From Oscillatoria princeps RMCB-10 (lineage in GTDB: Bacteria > Cyanobacteriota > Cyanobacteriia > Cyanobacteriales > Oscillatoriaceae), in contig JAHHHT010000023.1 in the NCBI GenBank assembly GCA_019359235.1, forward strand, positions 62,001 to 126,000: a stretch of 64,000 bases of DNA, in the 5' to 3' direction. The notes beneath the pieces were generated by a model. The model had not been told where the DNA came from. It did not search any database and saw only the letters and a program-made list of their open reading frames with translations. Position 1 is the first letter of the stretch; every line of letters starts with the position of its first letter. Both the position numbers and the translations under genes were made by a program. Below, one piece after another: positions 32,954 through 41,754 of the stretch.

Positions 32954-33616
32954 GTGAAACATGAAATCCGATACAAACCATCCTTTGCCGCAATATTCGT
33001 CACCCTGAATCCGGGTGAGAGCATCACGGCTGAGGCCGGCGCTATGATTAGTAGCGACGCCCAAATCTCGATGGCGACTCACTTCTCAGGGGGCTTCTTC
33101 TCAGCGTTACTCAAAAAATTATTTGGCGGCGAATCGCTGTTCGTCAATACTTTTACCAATGGAACCCAGCAAGCGAAGCAACTGGTCTTGACCCAACCGG
33201 CGATAGGCGACATCGCCTGCATCGAATTGCGGGGGAATAGCATCTGTTTTCAACCGGGGGCTTACATTGCCCACACTCCAGGCGTCCGCATGGGGGTGGG
33301 ATGGGCCGGTTTGGCCAGCTGGTTTGCCGGGGAGGGGCTGTTCAAGCTCAAATTAAGCGGTAGCGGTCTGGTTTTCTTTGGCGCTTACGGCGGCATCACC
33401 GAAAAGCGGATCGGCGGCGAGTTTGTGGTGGATAGTGGCCATTTAGTGGCTTACGATCCGGGCATTAAAATGAGCCTCGGTCTAGCCGGCGGCGTCTTTG
33501 GCTCGGTAACGTCAGGAGAAGGCTTGGTAAACCGGCTTTCCGGTCAGGGAGTCATTTATTTACAGTCTCGCAGTATTGATGGGTTAGTCAGATTTCTCGG
33601 CCCCAAAGTTCGTTAA
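32954..33616 (+). CDS. AIM24/TIGR00266 family protein, copy 1
   Basis: 220 residues from GTG 32954 (VKHEIRYKPSFAAIFVTLNP). GGAGGAG lies nine bases upstream, and the longer frame to 32690 crosses a hairpin repeat. AIM24 signatures are GESITAEAGAMISSDAQISM, LLKKLFGGESLFVNTF, IGDIACIELRGNSIC, GWAGLASWFAGEGLFKLKL, SGSGLVFFGAYGGI and FVVDSGHLVAYDPGI. The fold is a beta-sandwich related to the yeast mitochondrial protein Aim24; bacterial function is unknown. First of three tandem co-directional paralogues. Confidence 0.85.
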   Translation: MKHEIRYKPSFAAIFVTLNPGESITAEAGAMISSDAQISMATHFSGGFFSALLKKLFGGESLFVNTFTNGTQQAKQLVLTQPAIGDIACIELRGNSICFQPGAYIAHTPGVRMGVGWAGLASWFAGEGLFKLKLSGSGLVFFGAYGGITEKRIGGEFVVDSGHLVAYDPGIKMSLGLAGGVFGSVTSGEGLVNRLSGQGVIYLQSRSIDGLVRFLGPKVR

Positions 33617-33642
33617 TTCCGTTTGAGGAGAGCATCAGCGAG

Positions 33643-34332
33643 ATGAATGTCGAAATTTTGCAGCGACCGGACTGCGCTATTGCCCGCGTTACCCTGAATG
33701 CCGGTGAAGAATTAATGGCAGAAGCAGGCTCTATGATTGCCATGAGCGGCTATATTAATGCTAGCACAACCCTCCGCAAAGGCAAAGGCGGTGGCATTTT
33801 GGGCGGACTCAAACGCATGCTTGCCGGTGAGTCTTTATTTTTGAGTGTCTTCCGCTCTCCGACTGCCGGTGGGGAGGTGTTTTTGGCCCCCAAGTTGCTG
33901 GGCGATCTTCTGGCCTATCAAGTGTCGGGCACCGGCTTGGTCGTGCAGGCTACCTCTTACCTCGCCAGCGAATCCTCCGTGAATATGGATTTGGGATGGC
34001 AAGGGTTTAAATCTTTCTTTTCGGGAGAGAATATCTTTTGGCTGGACGTGAGCGGACGCGGCACCGTCCTGCTCAGTTCCTTCGGGGCGATTTATGAAGT
34101 GCCGGTGGACGGGGAATATATTGTTGACACCGGCCATATCGTTGCCTTTGAGAAAAGCTTGACGTTTAATGTGACAAAATCGGGGTCTAGCTGGATTGGC
34201 TCCCTCTTGGGCATCGGCGGTGAAGGATTGGTGTGCCGGTTTAAAGGGCAGGGTCGCGTTTTTTGCCAAACCCACAATCCCAATGCGTTTGGCCAGCTTG
34301 TCGGCAGCCAGCTGCCGGTGAAATCGCAATAG
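33643..34332 (+). CDS. AIM24/TIGR00266 family protein, copy 2
   Basis: 229 residues, starting 26 bases after copy 1, with TTTGAGGAGAG before the ATG. It keeps the family pattern: AGEELMAEAGSMIAMSGYI, KGGGILGGLKRMLAGESLFL, LGDLLAYQVSGTGLVVQA, GWQGFKSFFSGENIFWLDV, SGRGTVLLSSFGAIYEV and YIVDTGHIVAFEKSL. The C-terminus has EGLVCRFKGQGRVFCQTHNP, as in copy 3 but not copy 1. A GTGCGTTCC hairpin separates it from copy 3. The glycine-rich hairpins suggest a surface or membrane-adjacent scaffold; this is inference. Confidence 0.87.
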   Translation: MNVEILQRPDCAIARVTLNAGEELMAEAGSMIAMSGYINASTTLRKGKGGGILGGLKRMLAGESLFLSVFRSPTAGGEVFLAPKLLGDLLAYQVSGTGLVVQATSYLASESSVNMDLGWQGFKSFFSGENIFWLDVSGRGTVLLSSFGAIYEVPVDGEYIVDTGHIVAFEKSLTFNVTKSGSSWIGSLLGIGGEGLVCRFKGQGRVFCQTHNPNAFGQLVGSQLPVKSQ

Positions 34333-34337
34333 TTTCG

Positions 34338-34366
34338 CAGGGTGCGTTCCAGAGGAACGCACCCTA
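34338..34366. repeat. AGGGTGCGTTCC hairpin repeat
   Basis: AGGGTGCGTTCC and GGAACGCACCCT with a 3-4 base loop, between AIM24 copies 2 and 3, six bases after the copy 2 stop. Confidence 0.85.
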
Positions 34367-34406
34367 CTGAGGGGTGAACAGGTAATTATTTTTGGGAGTT
34401 GCAATC

Positions 34407-35114
34407 ATGGCCGGTGAAATCGCTTACGAAATTGAACACTCACCTTCTTACGCTTCCTTGCGGTTAGACCTACAGGCGAATCAAACCGTTCTCGTGGAAT
34501 CGGGGGCGATGGCGGCGATGGATGCGTGCGTAAAAATGAAATCCAAAGTAAAAGGGGGCTTGCTGAAAGGACTGGGCCGGCTGGTAAGCGGTGAGTCCCT
34601 ATTTGTGAGTGAGTTCACCGCTGAAGGCAGACCGGGACAATTGTATGTCTCGCCAGGAATCCCCGGAGACATCCAGCATTACTACCTGACCGGCAGCGGG
34701 TTAATGGTTCAATCTTCCGGATTTGTCGCCTGCAGCCCGACCGTGACAATTGATACCAAATTCCAAGGATTTAAAGGCTTCTTTAGCGGGGAGTCCCTGT
34801 TTTTGCTGCGGGCGACCGGCCAAGGGGATATATGGTTCAGTTCCTATGGGGGGATTGTGGAAATTCCGGTATCCGGTGATTATGTGGTAGACACCGGCTA
34901 TATTGTGGCGTTTGAAGACACTCTCAACTATAATGTTGAAATGCTCGGCGGGCTGTCCTTTAAGGGACTAAAAACCGGCATCTTTGGCGGAGAGGGGCTG
35001 GTGTGCCGGTTTCGGGGTCAAGGCCGGTTGTGGGTGCAGTCTCGCAATCTGTTTCCTTTGCTGAATTTTTTAGATGCGTTCCGTCCGATTAAGACGAGCA
35101 GCAGCAGCGATTAA
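34407..35114 (+). CDS. AIM24/TIGR00266 family protein, copy 3
   Basis: 235 residues from ATG 34407 (MAGEIAYEIEHSPSYASLRL), preceded by TTGGGAG. Family pattern: QTVLVESGAMAAMDACVKM, KGLGRLVSGESLFVSEF, PGDIQHYYLTGSGLMVQ, FKGFFSGESLFLLRATGQGD, YGGIVEIPVSGDYVVDTGY and EGLVCRFRGQGRLWVQSRN. The three copies have diverged from each other but keep the same length, which suggests a hetero-oligomer; that is inference. It converges on the giant RTX gene across two hairpin repeats. Confidence 0.87.
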   Translation: MAGEIAYEIEHSPSYASLRLDLQANQTVLVESGAMAAMDACVKMKSKVKGGLLKGLGRLVSGESLFVSEFTAEGRPGQLYVSPGIPGDIQHYYLTGSGLMVQSSGFVACSPTVTIDTKFQGFKGFFSGESLFLLRATGQGDIWFSSYGGIVEIPVSGDYVVDTGYIVAFEDTLNYNVEMLGGLSFKGLKTGIFGGEGLVCRFRGQGRLWVQSRNLFPLLNFLDAFRPIKTSSSSD

Positions 35115-35135
35115 TCTTCCTTATCCTCCTGAGCA

Positions 35136-35206
35136 GTAGGGTGCGTTCCGCAAAACGGAACGCACCCTACATTTCAGCTCCGCAGAGCGGAAAGCACCCT
35201 ACTTTC
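35136..35206. repeat. Two GTAGGGTGCGTTCCG hairpins between convergent genes
   Basis: GTAGGGTGCGTTCCGC then AAAACGGAACGCACCCTAC, a 15-bp stem, followed by a degenerate second stem (GCTCCGCAGAGCGGAAAGCA). It sits between the AIM24 copy 3 stop and the giant gene stop, a position suited to bidirectional termination. Confidence 0.85.
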
Positions 35207-35216
35207 AGCAGGAGAC

Positions 35217-38200
35217 TTATGCCATCGCCGTGCCGTCAACTTGCATCCCAGCGCCGAACATATAGTTAAAGGTTTGCGTGTAGCTAACCTCTTCGATAGA
35301 AGCGACGCCGTAGTGCTGAATGAGCCCATTTGCATTAGAGCCGCGATAGACTTCGAGGTCAATCTGCGCCGACGGGTTGTGACCGGCTTCCAACCCAGCA
35401 CCCAACATGTACGCCAAGGTTTCGGAGTAGCTAACCTCTTCGATAGAAGTGGCGCTGTAGGAGGTGAGCAAATCTTGGGCGGATTGAGAGCCTTCAGCGC
35501 GATAGCTTGCCAAGTCAATCAGCTCAGACGGGTTTTGACCTTTTTCCAGCCCCGCGCCTGTTACATAGTCGAACAGTTCAGAGCTGTCAATTTCGGCATT
35601 ACCGTCAGTGTCAATCGCTTGAATGTCGGTTGACAGCGCTTGCGCGTAGGTAGTGCGATACCAGTCTAAATCAACTGCCGGTGACGCATTCAACCCTTCC
35701 TTCACACCAGCACCCAACATGAACTCAGCCGTTTGCTCCGAGCTGATATTGTAGACATTTTCCACCCGATAGTTTTCAAGGATTTTCTCCGCCCCGTGAG
35801 AGCGATAGTAATCGACACTGACAAACTCAGTGGCATCCAGACCAAGTTTCAGCCCTTCCTTGAGCATGAACTCTTTGATATCTTTCTTGTCGATATCTGC
35901 GAGCTTTTCGACTTCTACGCCGAAGTGCTTGGCAATCTCCTCGGAATATTTATCGACATAACCATCGAGATTGACAGGCGACAGATCGAACCCTTTCTCT
36001 AACCCAGCGCTGGAAGCGTATCCCAGAATCTGCACCTCGCTGATTTGTTCGGTGGAGATGCCAAAATACTGGGTGAGTTCAGCCTCGTGAGTCGTGCGAT
36101 AGAACTCAGAGTCAATCTCCTCGGAGACCTCGCCACCATACATGAAGGCGACTACTAGCTCGTCTTTGAGGTTGGCAACTGAGCTAATCTCAATCTCGTA
36201 GTGTTTCGCCAGTTCGACTGAGAATTCTTGGCGCAGATAATCGACTTTGACGAATTCCAAGGGGTTGATTCCCTGTTTCCACCCTTCATGGAACATGAAC
36301 TTGATGACTTCTTTGTCGCTGAGGCTGCTGACATCGAAATCACCGCCGCCAGTACCGCCAGACATATCATCTGAACCAGTACCGCCAGACAGGGTATCTG
36401 AACCAGTACCGCCAGACAGGGTATCTGAACCAGTACCGCCAGACAGAGTATCTGAATTAGTACCGCCAGACAGGGTATCTGAATTAGTACCGCCAGACAG
36501 GGTATCTGAATTAGTACCGCCAGACAGGGTATCTGAATTAGTACCGCCAGACAGGGTATCTGAATTAGTACCGCCAGACAGGGTATCTGAATTAGTACCG
36601 CCAGAGGTGTCATCTGAACCAGTACCGCCAGACAGGGTATCTGAATTAGTACCGCCAGAGGTGTCATCTGAACCAGTACCGCCAGAGGTGTCATCTGAAC
36701 CAGTACCGCCAGAGGTGTCACCGCCGCCGGTCTTATTAAAGAAGCTGGATAGCTCAGCCGTGTATTTGGCGCGATAGCCATCAATATCGAGCGCGGACAG
36801 TTTGACTTCTTCGACCTGCAATAACTCCTTAAACTTCACACTGAAGGCAATGTCGATAATCTGTTTGTCGCTGAGAAGCGCGGCGTCGCTCACCTGGATA
36901 GACAAGCTGCTCAACAGCGCGGTCAGATTTTCGGGAGCCAGCTGTTCGACTTGATAGCGACAGAAGTCAATATCGATATCCGAGGCGCTGTTGGCGAACC
37001 AGTCGCGAATTTGCGCGTCGGTGACAGCAGTAGCATCCGCGACTTGCTCAACTGTTACTCCAAGGGAGCTGGCTATAGCAGCGGCGTAGGTGACGCGAGA
37101 ATAGGCGACATCGACAACTCCTTCCAGGCTGAGTCCTTGTTTCGCCCCTTCGCCGAAGATAAACTCGCGGATATCTTTGATGTCAAGTTTGGCGACATCA
37201 CCGGCTTCTACGTGGAAGTATTCCGCCAGCTGTTGGGCGTATTTGCCAATATAGCCTTCGATATCCACCCCGGACAAACTGAACCCTGACGCGCTGAAGC
37301 CTTCTTTGACAACCTGGCTGTAGGTGTACTCCAGAATTTGCAAATCGGTGATTGACGCAACCGAGTTAATAGTGACGCCCTGGGATTGGAAGTAAGCGAG
37401 CAATTCCTCGCCTTTTTCAGACCGGCAGTAGTCGTAGTCAATTTGCTCCGACACGCCGCCAAACTGGAAGTCGAGAACGACATCCGCGCTGAGTTTGGCC
37501 ACTTCGCTAACGTCAATCTTATAGGCGCTCGCCAGTTTTTCTTTGTTGGCTTCCCGATAGAGTTCGACATCCTCAGCAGCGACAAACGCCGATAGCTTGA
37601 TGCCTTCTTTCCAGCCGCGCTCAACCATGAAGTCGCGGATTTGCGTTTGACTGAGTTCTTCAATCGAGGAGACACCGTAAGCTGCGATAAGCTGGGTGGA
37701 ATATTGAGTGCTGTAGCCTTCGATATCGAAAGCGGACACTTTCGCTATCCCTGCTGTCCAGCCATCGGAAAGCGCGTACTCTTTAATTTCCTCGTCGCTG
37801 AGCTTATTGACTTCTTTCCCCAGAGCAGTCGCCAGTCCTGTCAGTTGAGTGGCGTATTGCTCGCGATACCACTCGGTGTCGATATAGGGAGCCGCACCGC
37901 CGAACACAAATTCGATGACTTGCTCGTCAGCAACCCCTTCGCCAAATTGGGCGGTGAGTGCGGCTTGGTAGGTGGCTTTATAGTAGTCCACACTGACGTA
38001 AGCGGTAAGATCGAGTTTTTGTTCCAGCCCTTCGCCAGTCATAAAGTCGCGGATTTGCTGCTGGCTGATTTCTGCAACATCCTGGACTTTATAAAATGCT
38101 TTCAGTGCGGTGGCGCTGGCTTCGACAGAGATATAGCCTTCGATGTCGAATGCGGAGAGGCTCAATCCTTGGTTCGCCCCCTCGCCGAACATGTAGGACT

Positions 38201-40598
38201 TTATCTGGGCGTCGCTGATGTCTGCGACTTCTTCAACGGTGGCGAGTCCGTAGAACTGTTGCAGTTGGGTTGCGTATTGCTCGCGACAGAACTTGACATC
38301 GATATAGGGCGCTTCCTCGTCGGATACGGATTCGATGACCTGTTCGTCGCTGAGGTTTTCTGCGCCGGCAACATCGTAGGATTGGCCAATTTCCTTTTTG
38401 TGGAGTTTCTCAGCGTATTCGAGGTTAACGAATGGGGAGGGGTTTAACCCTTCTGACAAACCTTGGGTGCTGATAAAATCGAGGATTTTCTCGAAGGTCG
38501 GGTTTTCGCCCAGTGCGGCGGTCAGCTCTTCGCCGTAGACGGCTTTAATGTAATCGAAATTAACAGCCGGCGACGGGCTTAACCCTTGCTGCAAGCCAGT
38601 GCTGCTCAAGAAACCGATAATCTGCCCGTTGCTGAGCTCACTGACAGATTCAACGCCGAAGTGGGCGGTTAGCTGTTCGGCATAGATGGCTTTGTAAACC
38701 TCTAATCGCACGAAAGGTGACGGGTTGATTCCAGCTTCTACCCCTGCGCCACTCGCATACTGGAATAACTCCTCATTGCTGATCTCCCCGACAGCTTTGC
38801 CGAATTTTGCTTCCAGCTCTACCTTGAAGTTCAGTTTTAAGTAGCTCAGGTTCAGCAGGGGAGACGGGCTGTTCCCTCCCTCCAGTCCTTCACCGCTGAT
38901 GTACTCGAAGAGTTCCTCATTGCTGATACTGGCTACGTCCTCAACTTTGAAGTGAATCTTCAGTTTTTCGGCGTGGCTTTGTTTGTAAAAGCCGAAGTCG
39001 ATGAACGGGGAGGGGCTGATTCCTTGCTCTAACCCTTCGCCGCTGATAAAATTGATGATGTCCTGGTAGGTGAGCTGTTCGACTGCTTTGCCGGCGGCTT
39101 CCGCTACTTTGTCGCCCCAGTTCGATAAAACGAATTTGACATCCACGAAGGCGGAGGGGTTGATTCCTTTTTCTAAACCTTCTGTTTTGATGAACTCTTG
39201 GATTTGTTCGTCGGTGAGACTAGCAACTTCAGCGCCGGGGAAGGCTTCAGCCAGCTGTTGAGCGTATGTCTGGCGAATGTATTCAATGTTGCCAAATAGC
39301 TCGGGGTTGGATGGGGGCTGATCGGTGGGTTGAGAGTCGGTGGGTTGTTCTCCGCCTGCTAGGGTGTCTGTGGGTTGAGAGTCGGTGGGTTGAGAATCGG
39401 TAGGTTGTCCGACAGGGGAGGGTTCGACAGGAGGTAGTTCCACCGGCTGCTCTTCCACCACCGGCTGTTCCACCGGCGACTGTTGCACCGGCTGCTCTTC
39501 CACCACCGGCTGTTCGGCTGGCGACTGTTGCACCGGCGACTGTTCGGCTGGCGACTGTTCGGCTGGCGGCTGTTCGGCGGTGGGTTGAGAGCCGGTGTAA
39601 AAACTCACGTCAAGCACCGGCGAAGGGCTGATTCCCTGTTGCAAACCAGCGCCGGTCATAAATTCAAAGACCTGAGCGAAGCTGATTTGTCCGATGTCAA
39701 CTTGATAGAAGCTGCTGATTTCTTGGGCGTAGCTGGCTTTATAGAAATTAATGTCAATGAACTCCGAGAATGACCGCCCTTCGGCACTCCCAAACTTGCT
39801 GAAGTGTTCCAATAGCTCCTCGCCGTTCATGTCGGCTAGGTCAGCGTTGGCTTCTTGATAGTGTTTGAGGCTGAAAAGCGGAGAAGTTTCCCGGAATTCC
39901 TTGAGCGCAAAGGTGTTCAGGTGTGCCAGCAACTGCTCGCCGCTCATGTCGGCGAGGTCTGGGTTGACTTCTTGATAGTATTTCAGGTCGCAAGCCAGGG
40001 AGAGTTTGCGGCGCTCTTTTATCCCAAACGTGTGGAGGTGTTCCAGTAACTGCTCGCCGTTCATATTGGCGAGGTCAGGGTTCAGCTCTTGATACTCTTT
40101 GAGATTGACAAATGGGGATAATTGCCGCTTTTCTTTAATTCCGAAGTCTTTCAGGTGCGCGAAGAGCGACGCACCGTTCATACCCGCAAGGTCTGGGTTG
40201 ACCTTTTCATAGTAAGAGAGGTTGACTGTCAGAGAAATTTGGCGGAATTCACTAAGCCCAAAGGTGCTGAGGTGCTGGTACGCCTCCCGGTAACTCATGC
40301 CGGTGAGGTCAGCGTTGAGCGTCCGGTACTCGTTGAGGTCGATCGCGGGGTTGAAGAGACGCCCTTCGTCTTGACCAAATTTCTGGAAGTGATCGACTAA
40401 TTCTTCGTCGGTAAGACCGGCTAAGTCTTCGTTGCTTGCGCGATAGTAATTTTTGTCCAGCAAGTCTGCCGGTGCGGACACTGTAGCCTCGATAGAGACA
40501 GCCCCATTCGACGAGTTAGAACTCCCTGGCTCCTCAGTCAGCGTTGCTTCCAGGTCGGCGCTAGCTGAAAAATTGTTACCGTCAGTAACTAATTCCAT
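35217..40598 (-). CDS. Giant acidic repeat protein with RTX nonapeptides and an EF-hand loop
   Basis: 1793 residues, strongly acidic, with no signal peptide. Residues 45-285 hold six repeats of about 40 residues (NPDLAxMNGExLLxHLxxFG then KExRxLS), akin to the NPDL...EGR modules of large secreted surface proteins. A Pro/Gln/Glu linker (about 335-430) follows. The rest is some 20 degenerate 50-75-residue repeats (Y...L...FGVExVxxISxxQI, then FxxGEGLEQGINPSPFVD). At about 1290-1417 lie 13 nonapeptides GGT(G/N)SD(T/D)(L/T)S matching the RTX consensus GGxGxDxUx. Near residue 1660, DTDGNAEIDSSE is a canonical EF-hand loop. Calcium binding and type I export are inferred from RTX biology; no transporter is adjacent. 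No known function. Confidence 0.8.
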   Translation of the reverse strand: MELVTDGNNFSASADLEATLTEEPGSSNSSNGAVSIEATVSAPADLLDKNYYRASNEDLAGLTDEELVDHFQKFGQDEGRLFNPAIDLNEYRTLNADLTGMSYREAYQHLSTFGLSEFRQISLTVNLSYYEKVNPDLAGMNGASLFAHLKDFGIKEKRQLSPFVNLKEYQELNPDLANMNGEQLLEHLHTFGIKERRKLSLACDLKYYQEVNPDLADMSGEQLLAHLNTFALKEFRETSPLFSLKHYQEANADLADMNGEELLEHFSKFGSAEGRSFSEFIDINFYKASYAQEISSFYQVDIGQISFAQVFEFMTGAGLQQGISPSPVLDVSFYTGSQPTAEQPPAEQSPAEQSPVQQSPAEQPVVEEQPVQQSPVEQPVVEEQPVELPPVEPSPVGQPTDSQPTDSQPTDTLAGGEQPTDSQPTDQPPSNPELFGNIEYIRQTYAQQLAEAFPGAEVASLTDEQIQEFIKTEGLEKGINPSAFVDVKFVLSNWGDKVAEAAGKAVEQLTYQDIINFISGEGLEQGISPSPFIDFGFYKQSHAEKLKIHFKVEDVASISNEELFEYISGEGLEGGNSPSPLLNLSYLKLNFKVELEAKFGKAVGEISNEELFQYASGAGVEAGINPSPFVRLEVYKAIYAEQLTAHFGVESVSELSNGQIIGFLSSTGLQQGLSPSPAVNFDYIKAVYGEELTAALGENPTFEKILDFISTQGLSEGLNPSPFVNLEYAEKLHKKEIGQSYDVAGAENLSDEQVIESVSDEEAPYIDVKFCREQYATQLQQFYGLATVEEVADISDAQIKSYMFGEGANQGLSLSAFDIEGYISVEASATALKAFYKVQDVAEISQQQIRDFMTGEGLEQKLDLTAYVSVDYYKATYQAALTAQFGEGVADEQVIEFVFGGAAPYIDTEWYREQYATQLTGLATALGKEVNKLSDEEIKEYALSDGWTAGIAKVSAFDIEGYSTQYSTQLIAAYGVSSIEELSQTQIRDFMVERGWKEGIKLSAFVAAEDVELYREANKEKLASAYKIDVSEVAKLSADVVLDFQFGGVSEQIDYDYCRSEKGEELLAYFQSQGVTINSVASITDLQILEYTYSQVVKEGFSASGFSLSGVDIEGYIGKYAQQLAEYFHVEAGDVAKLDIKDIREFIFGEGAKQGLSLEGVVDVAYSRVTYAAAIASSLGVTVEQVADATAVTDAQIRDWFANSASDIDIDFCRYQVEQLAPENLTALLSSLSIQVSDAALLSDKQIIDIAFSVKFKELLQVEEVKLSALDIDGYRAKYTAELSSFFNKTGGGDTSGGTGSDDTSGGTGSDDTSGGTNSDTLSGGTGSDDTSGGTNSDTLSGGTNSDTLSGGTNSDTLSGGTNSDTLSGGTNSDTLSGGTNSDTLSGGTGSDTLSGGTGSDTLSGGTGSDDMSGGTGGGDFDVSSLSDKEVIKFMFHEGWKQGINPLEFVKVDYLRQEFSVELAKHYEIEISSVANLKDELVVAFMYGGEVSEEIDSEFYRTTHEAELTQYFGISTEQISEVQILGYASSAGLEKGFDLSPVNLDGYVDKYSEEIAKHFGVEVEKLADIDKKDIKEFMLKEGLKLGLDATEFVSVDYYRSHGAEKILENYRVENVYNISSEQTAEFMLGAGVKEGLNASPAVDLDWYRTTYAQALSTDIQAIDTDGNAEIDSSELFDYVTGAGLEKGQNPSELIDLASYRAEGSQSAQDLLTSYSATSIEEVSYSETLAYMLGAGLEAGHNPSAQIDLEVYRGSNANGLIQHYGVASIEEVSYTQTFNYMFGAGMQVDGTAMA
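36349..36725. repeat. 27-bp minisatellite encoding RTX nonapeptides
   Basis: About 13 units of GTATCTGAATTAGTACCGCC plus AGACAGG on the plus strand. Three versions occur: LS-type with N, LS-type with G, and DDTS-type. Six neighbouring units are identical at the base level, showing recent expansion or homogenisation. It lies within the giant RTX gene. Confidence 0.92.
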
Positions 40599-41080
40599 AA
40601 AAAAGAAAACCCCTTGTGTGATTTCAGGATAAGCGATCGGCCTTCAAAAAATATGAACAGACCGTCACTTATAAGAGACGTGACTTTCAGCATCCTTGTC
40701 TGTCACTCAGCCTGCGCATATAGCAGGGTTTGTATCAGTTTTGCTGACCGGCGGCGACAGGAACAGGTTAGCCAAAAGGTTGCCTCAGAAAATTGAATGG
40801 CTGAAACTTTAGATACACCCGGGGCAGTTGACTGAATCTTATTTCTTTCGTTGCCCTCAAGTAGCGATAGCGCTACAAGCCGCTAAGTTCCTCACACCCT
40901 TCGATTGAATCTATCTTTTTAGCGGCACGAGAAGCAAGACGGTGCTGGTATGACGTTGTTCCCATAAAGTTTCGCTAACCGATGTCCGTTAAATCACTTA
41001 AAAATTGACAGCTAAAAACGTAATATGTAAAATTACTTACGAGAAACCCCGTGAGTGGGGAGCGGCAGGAATGATATAGC

Positions 41081-41166
41081 GCTGTTCATATTAGTGAGGT
41101 ACTGAAAAACCCGGTTTCTTTAAGAAACCGGGTTTCTGAAATTTACACGAATGATTGAGACGCGCT
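41081..41166. mobile_element. MITE-like element, family 1, copy C
   Basis: Ends ATATAGCGC and GCGCTATAT. The interior GTGAGGTACTGAAAAACC and the palindrome ACCCGGTTTCTTTAAGAAAC are as in copy A at 11374. It abuts family-2 copy B through TATATATATATA. Confidence 0.75.
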
Positions 41167-41169
41167 ATA

Positions 41170-41324
41170 TATATATAACCCAAGTGGCTACTTACAAGTG
41201 AGTCAGGTGAGATCCCCCCCTAGCCCCCCCTTAAAAAGGGGGGGAATACTCAAAGCCCCCCTTTTTAAGGGGGGTTTGGGGGGATCTAGAGGCTTAGACT
41301 TGTCGGTAGCAACTTGAGTTATAT
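41170..41324. mobile_element. MITE-like element, family 2, copy B
   Basis: Ends TATAACCCAAGTGGCTAC and GTAGCAACTTGAGTTATA are inverted repeats with few mismatches. The interior has CCCCCCCTTAAAAAGGGGGG and CCCCCCTTTTTAAGGGGGGT, two stem-forming runs in opposite arrangement. Confidence 0.75.
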
Positions 41325-41754
41325 AAAACTTCCGAACTTTCCAGGTAAAACTTATCTAGGAGGCTGATTTTTTAACAGTGATTTTAAGTTGTGGCGGCTA
41401 AAAATACCCCAGAGATTTTTAGCCGCACTGCAAGCTAGACAGAGCCGGCAGAGCATTTGTTCCCAAGTGACAGTGGCCAATTGCTGCGCTCAAGGCGGGG
41501 GCTGCAGCAGCGCCGAAGCGAGCGCCACTAGGAACGGGATGCTGGCGGGCTATCGGGGGCGAGCGCGTTGAAACTTGCCTAGCAAGCCTGGAGGAGGGCG
41601 GACAGTGCCGGCTCTGCAGCAAGCCGAAAGGTTAAATTTTGTAAAAATATCCGGGAAACTTAGGCGAGTTCCTGTAAGTCTACCACTACAAGCGGCTGCT
41701 TTTTAAACAACATGCTTATCCACTTCAACAATATAGATACGAGGTATACCTGAG

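Larger units (their letters stand above)
40599..41754. other. 1.15-kb spacer with two adjacent MITE-like elements
   Basis: It separates the divergent giant RTX gene and the first SH3 gene. Apart from the MITE pair at 41081-41324, nothing recognisable was found. Short open frames at 41389-41622 have no family features. Promoters for both flanking genes presumably lie here, but no confident hexamer pairs were found. Confidence 0.6.

Noticed and set aside
36247-36777. Proline/valine repeat protein antisense to the giant gene
   Set aside because: It is the reverse reading of the 27-bp RTX minisatellite, with no start signal.
41389-41622. Small open frames before the first SH3 gene
   Set aside because: Overlapping on both strands, no family features, AT/GC pattern like the surrounding spacer.
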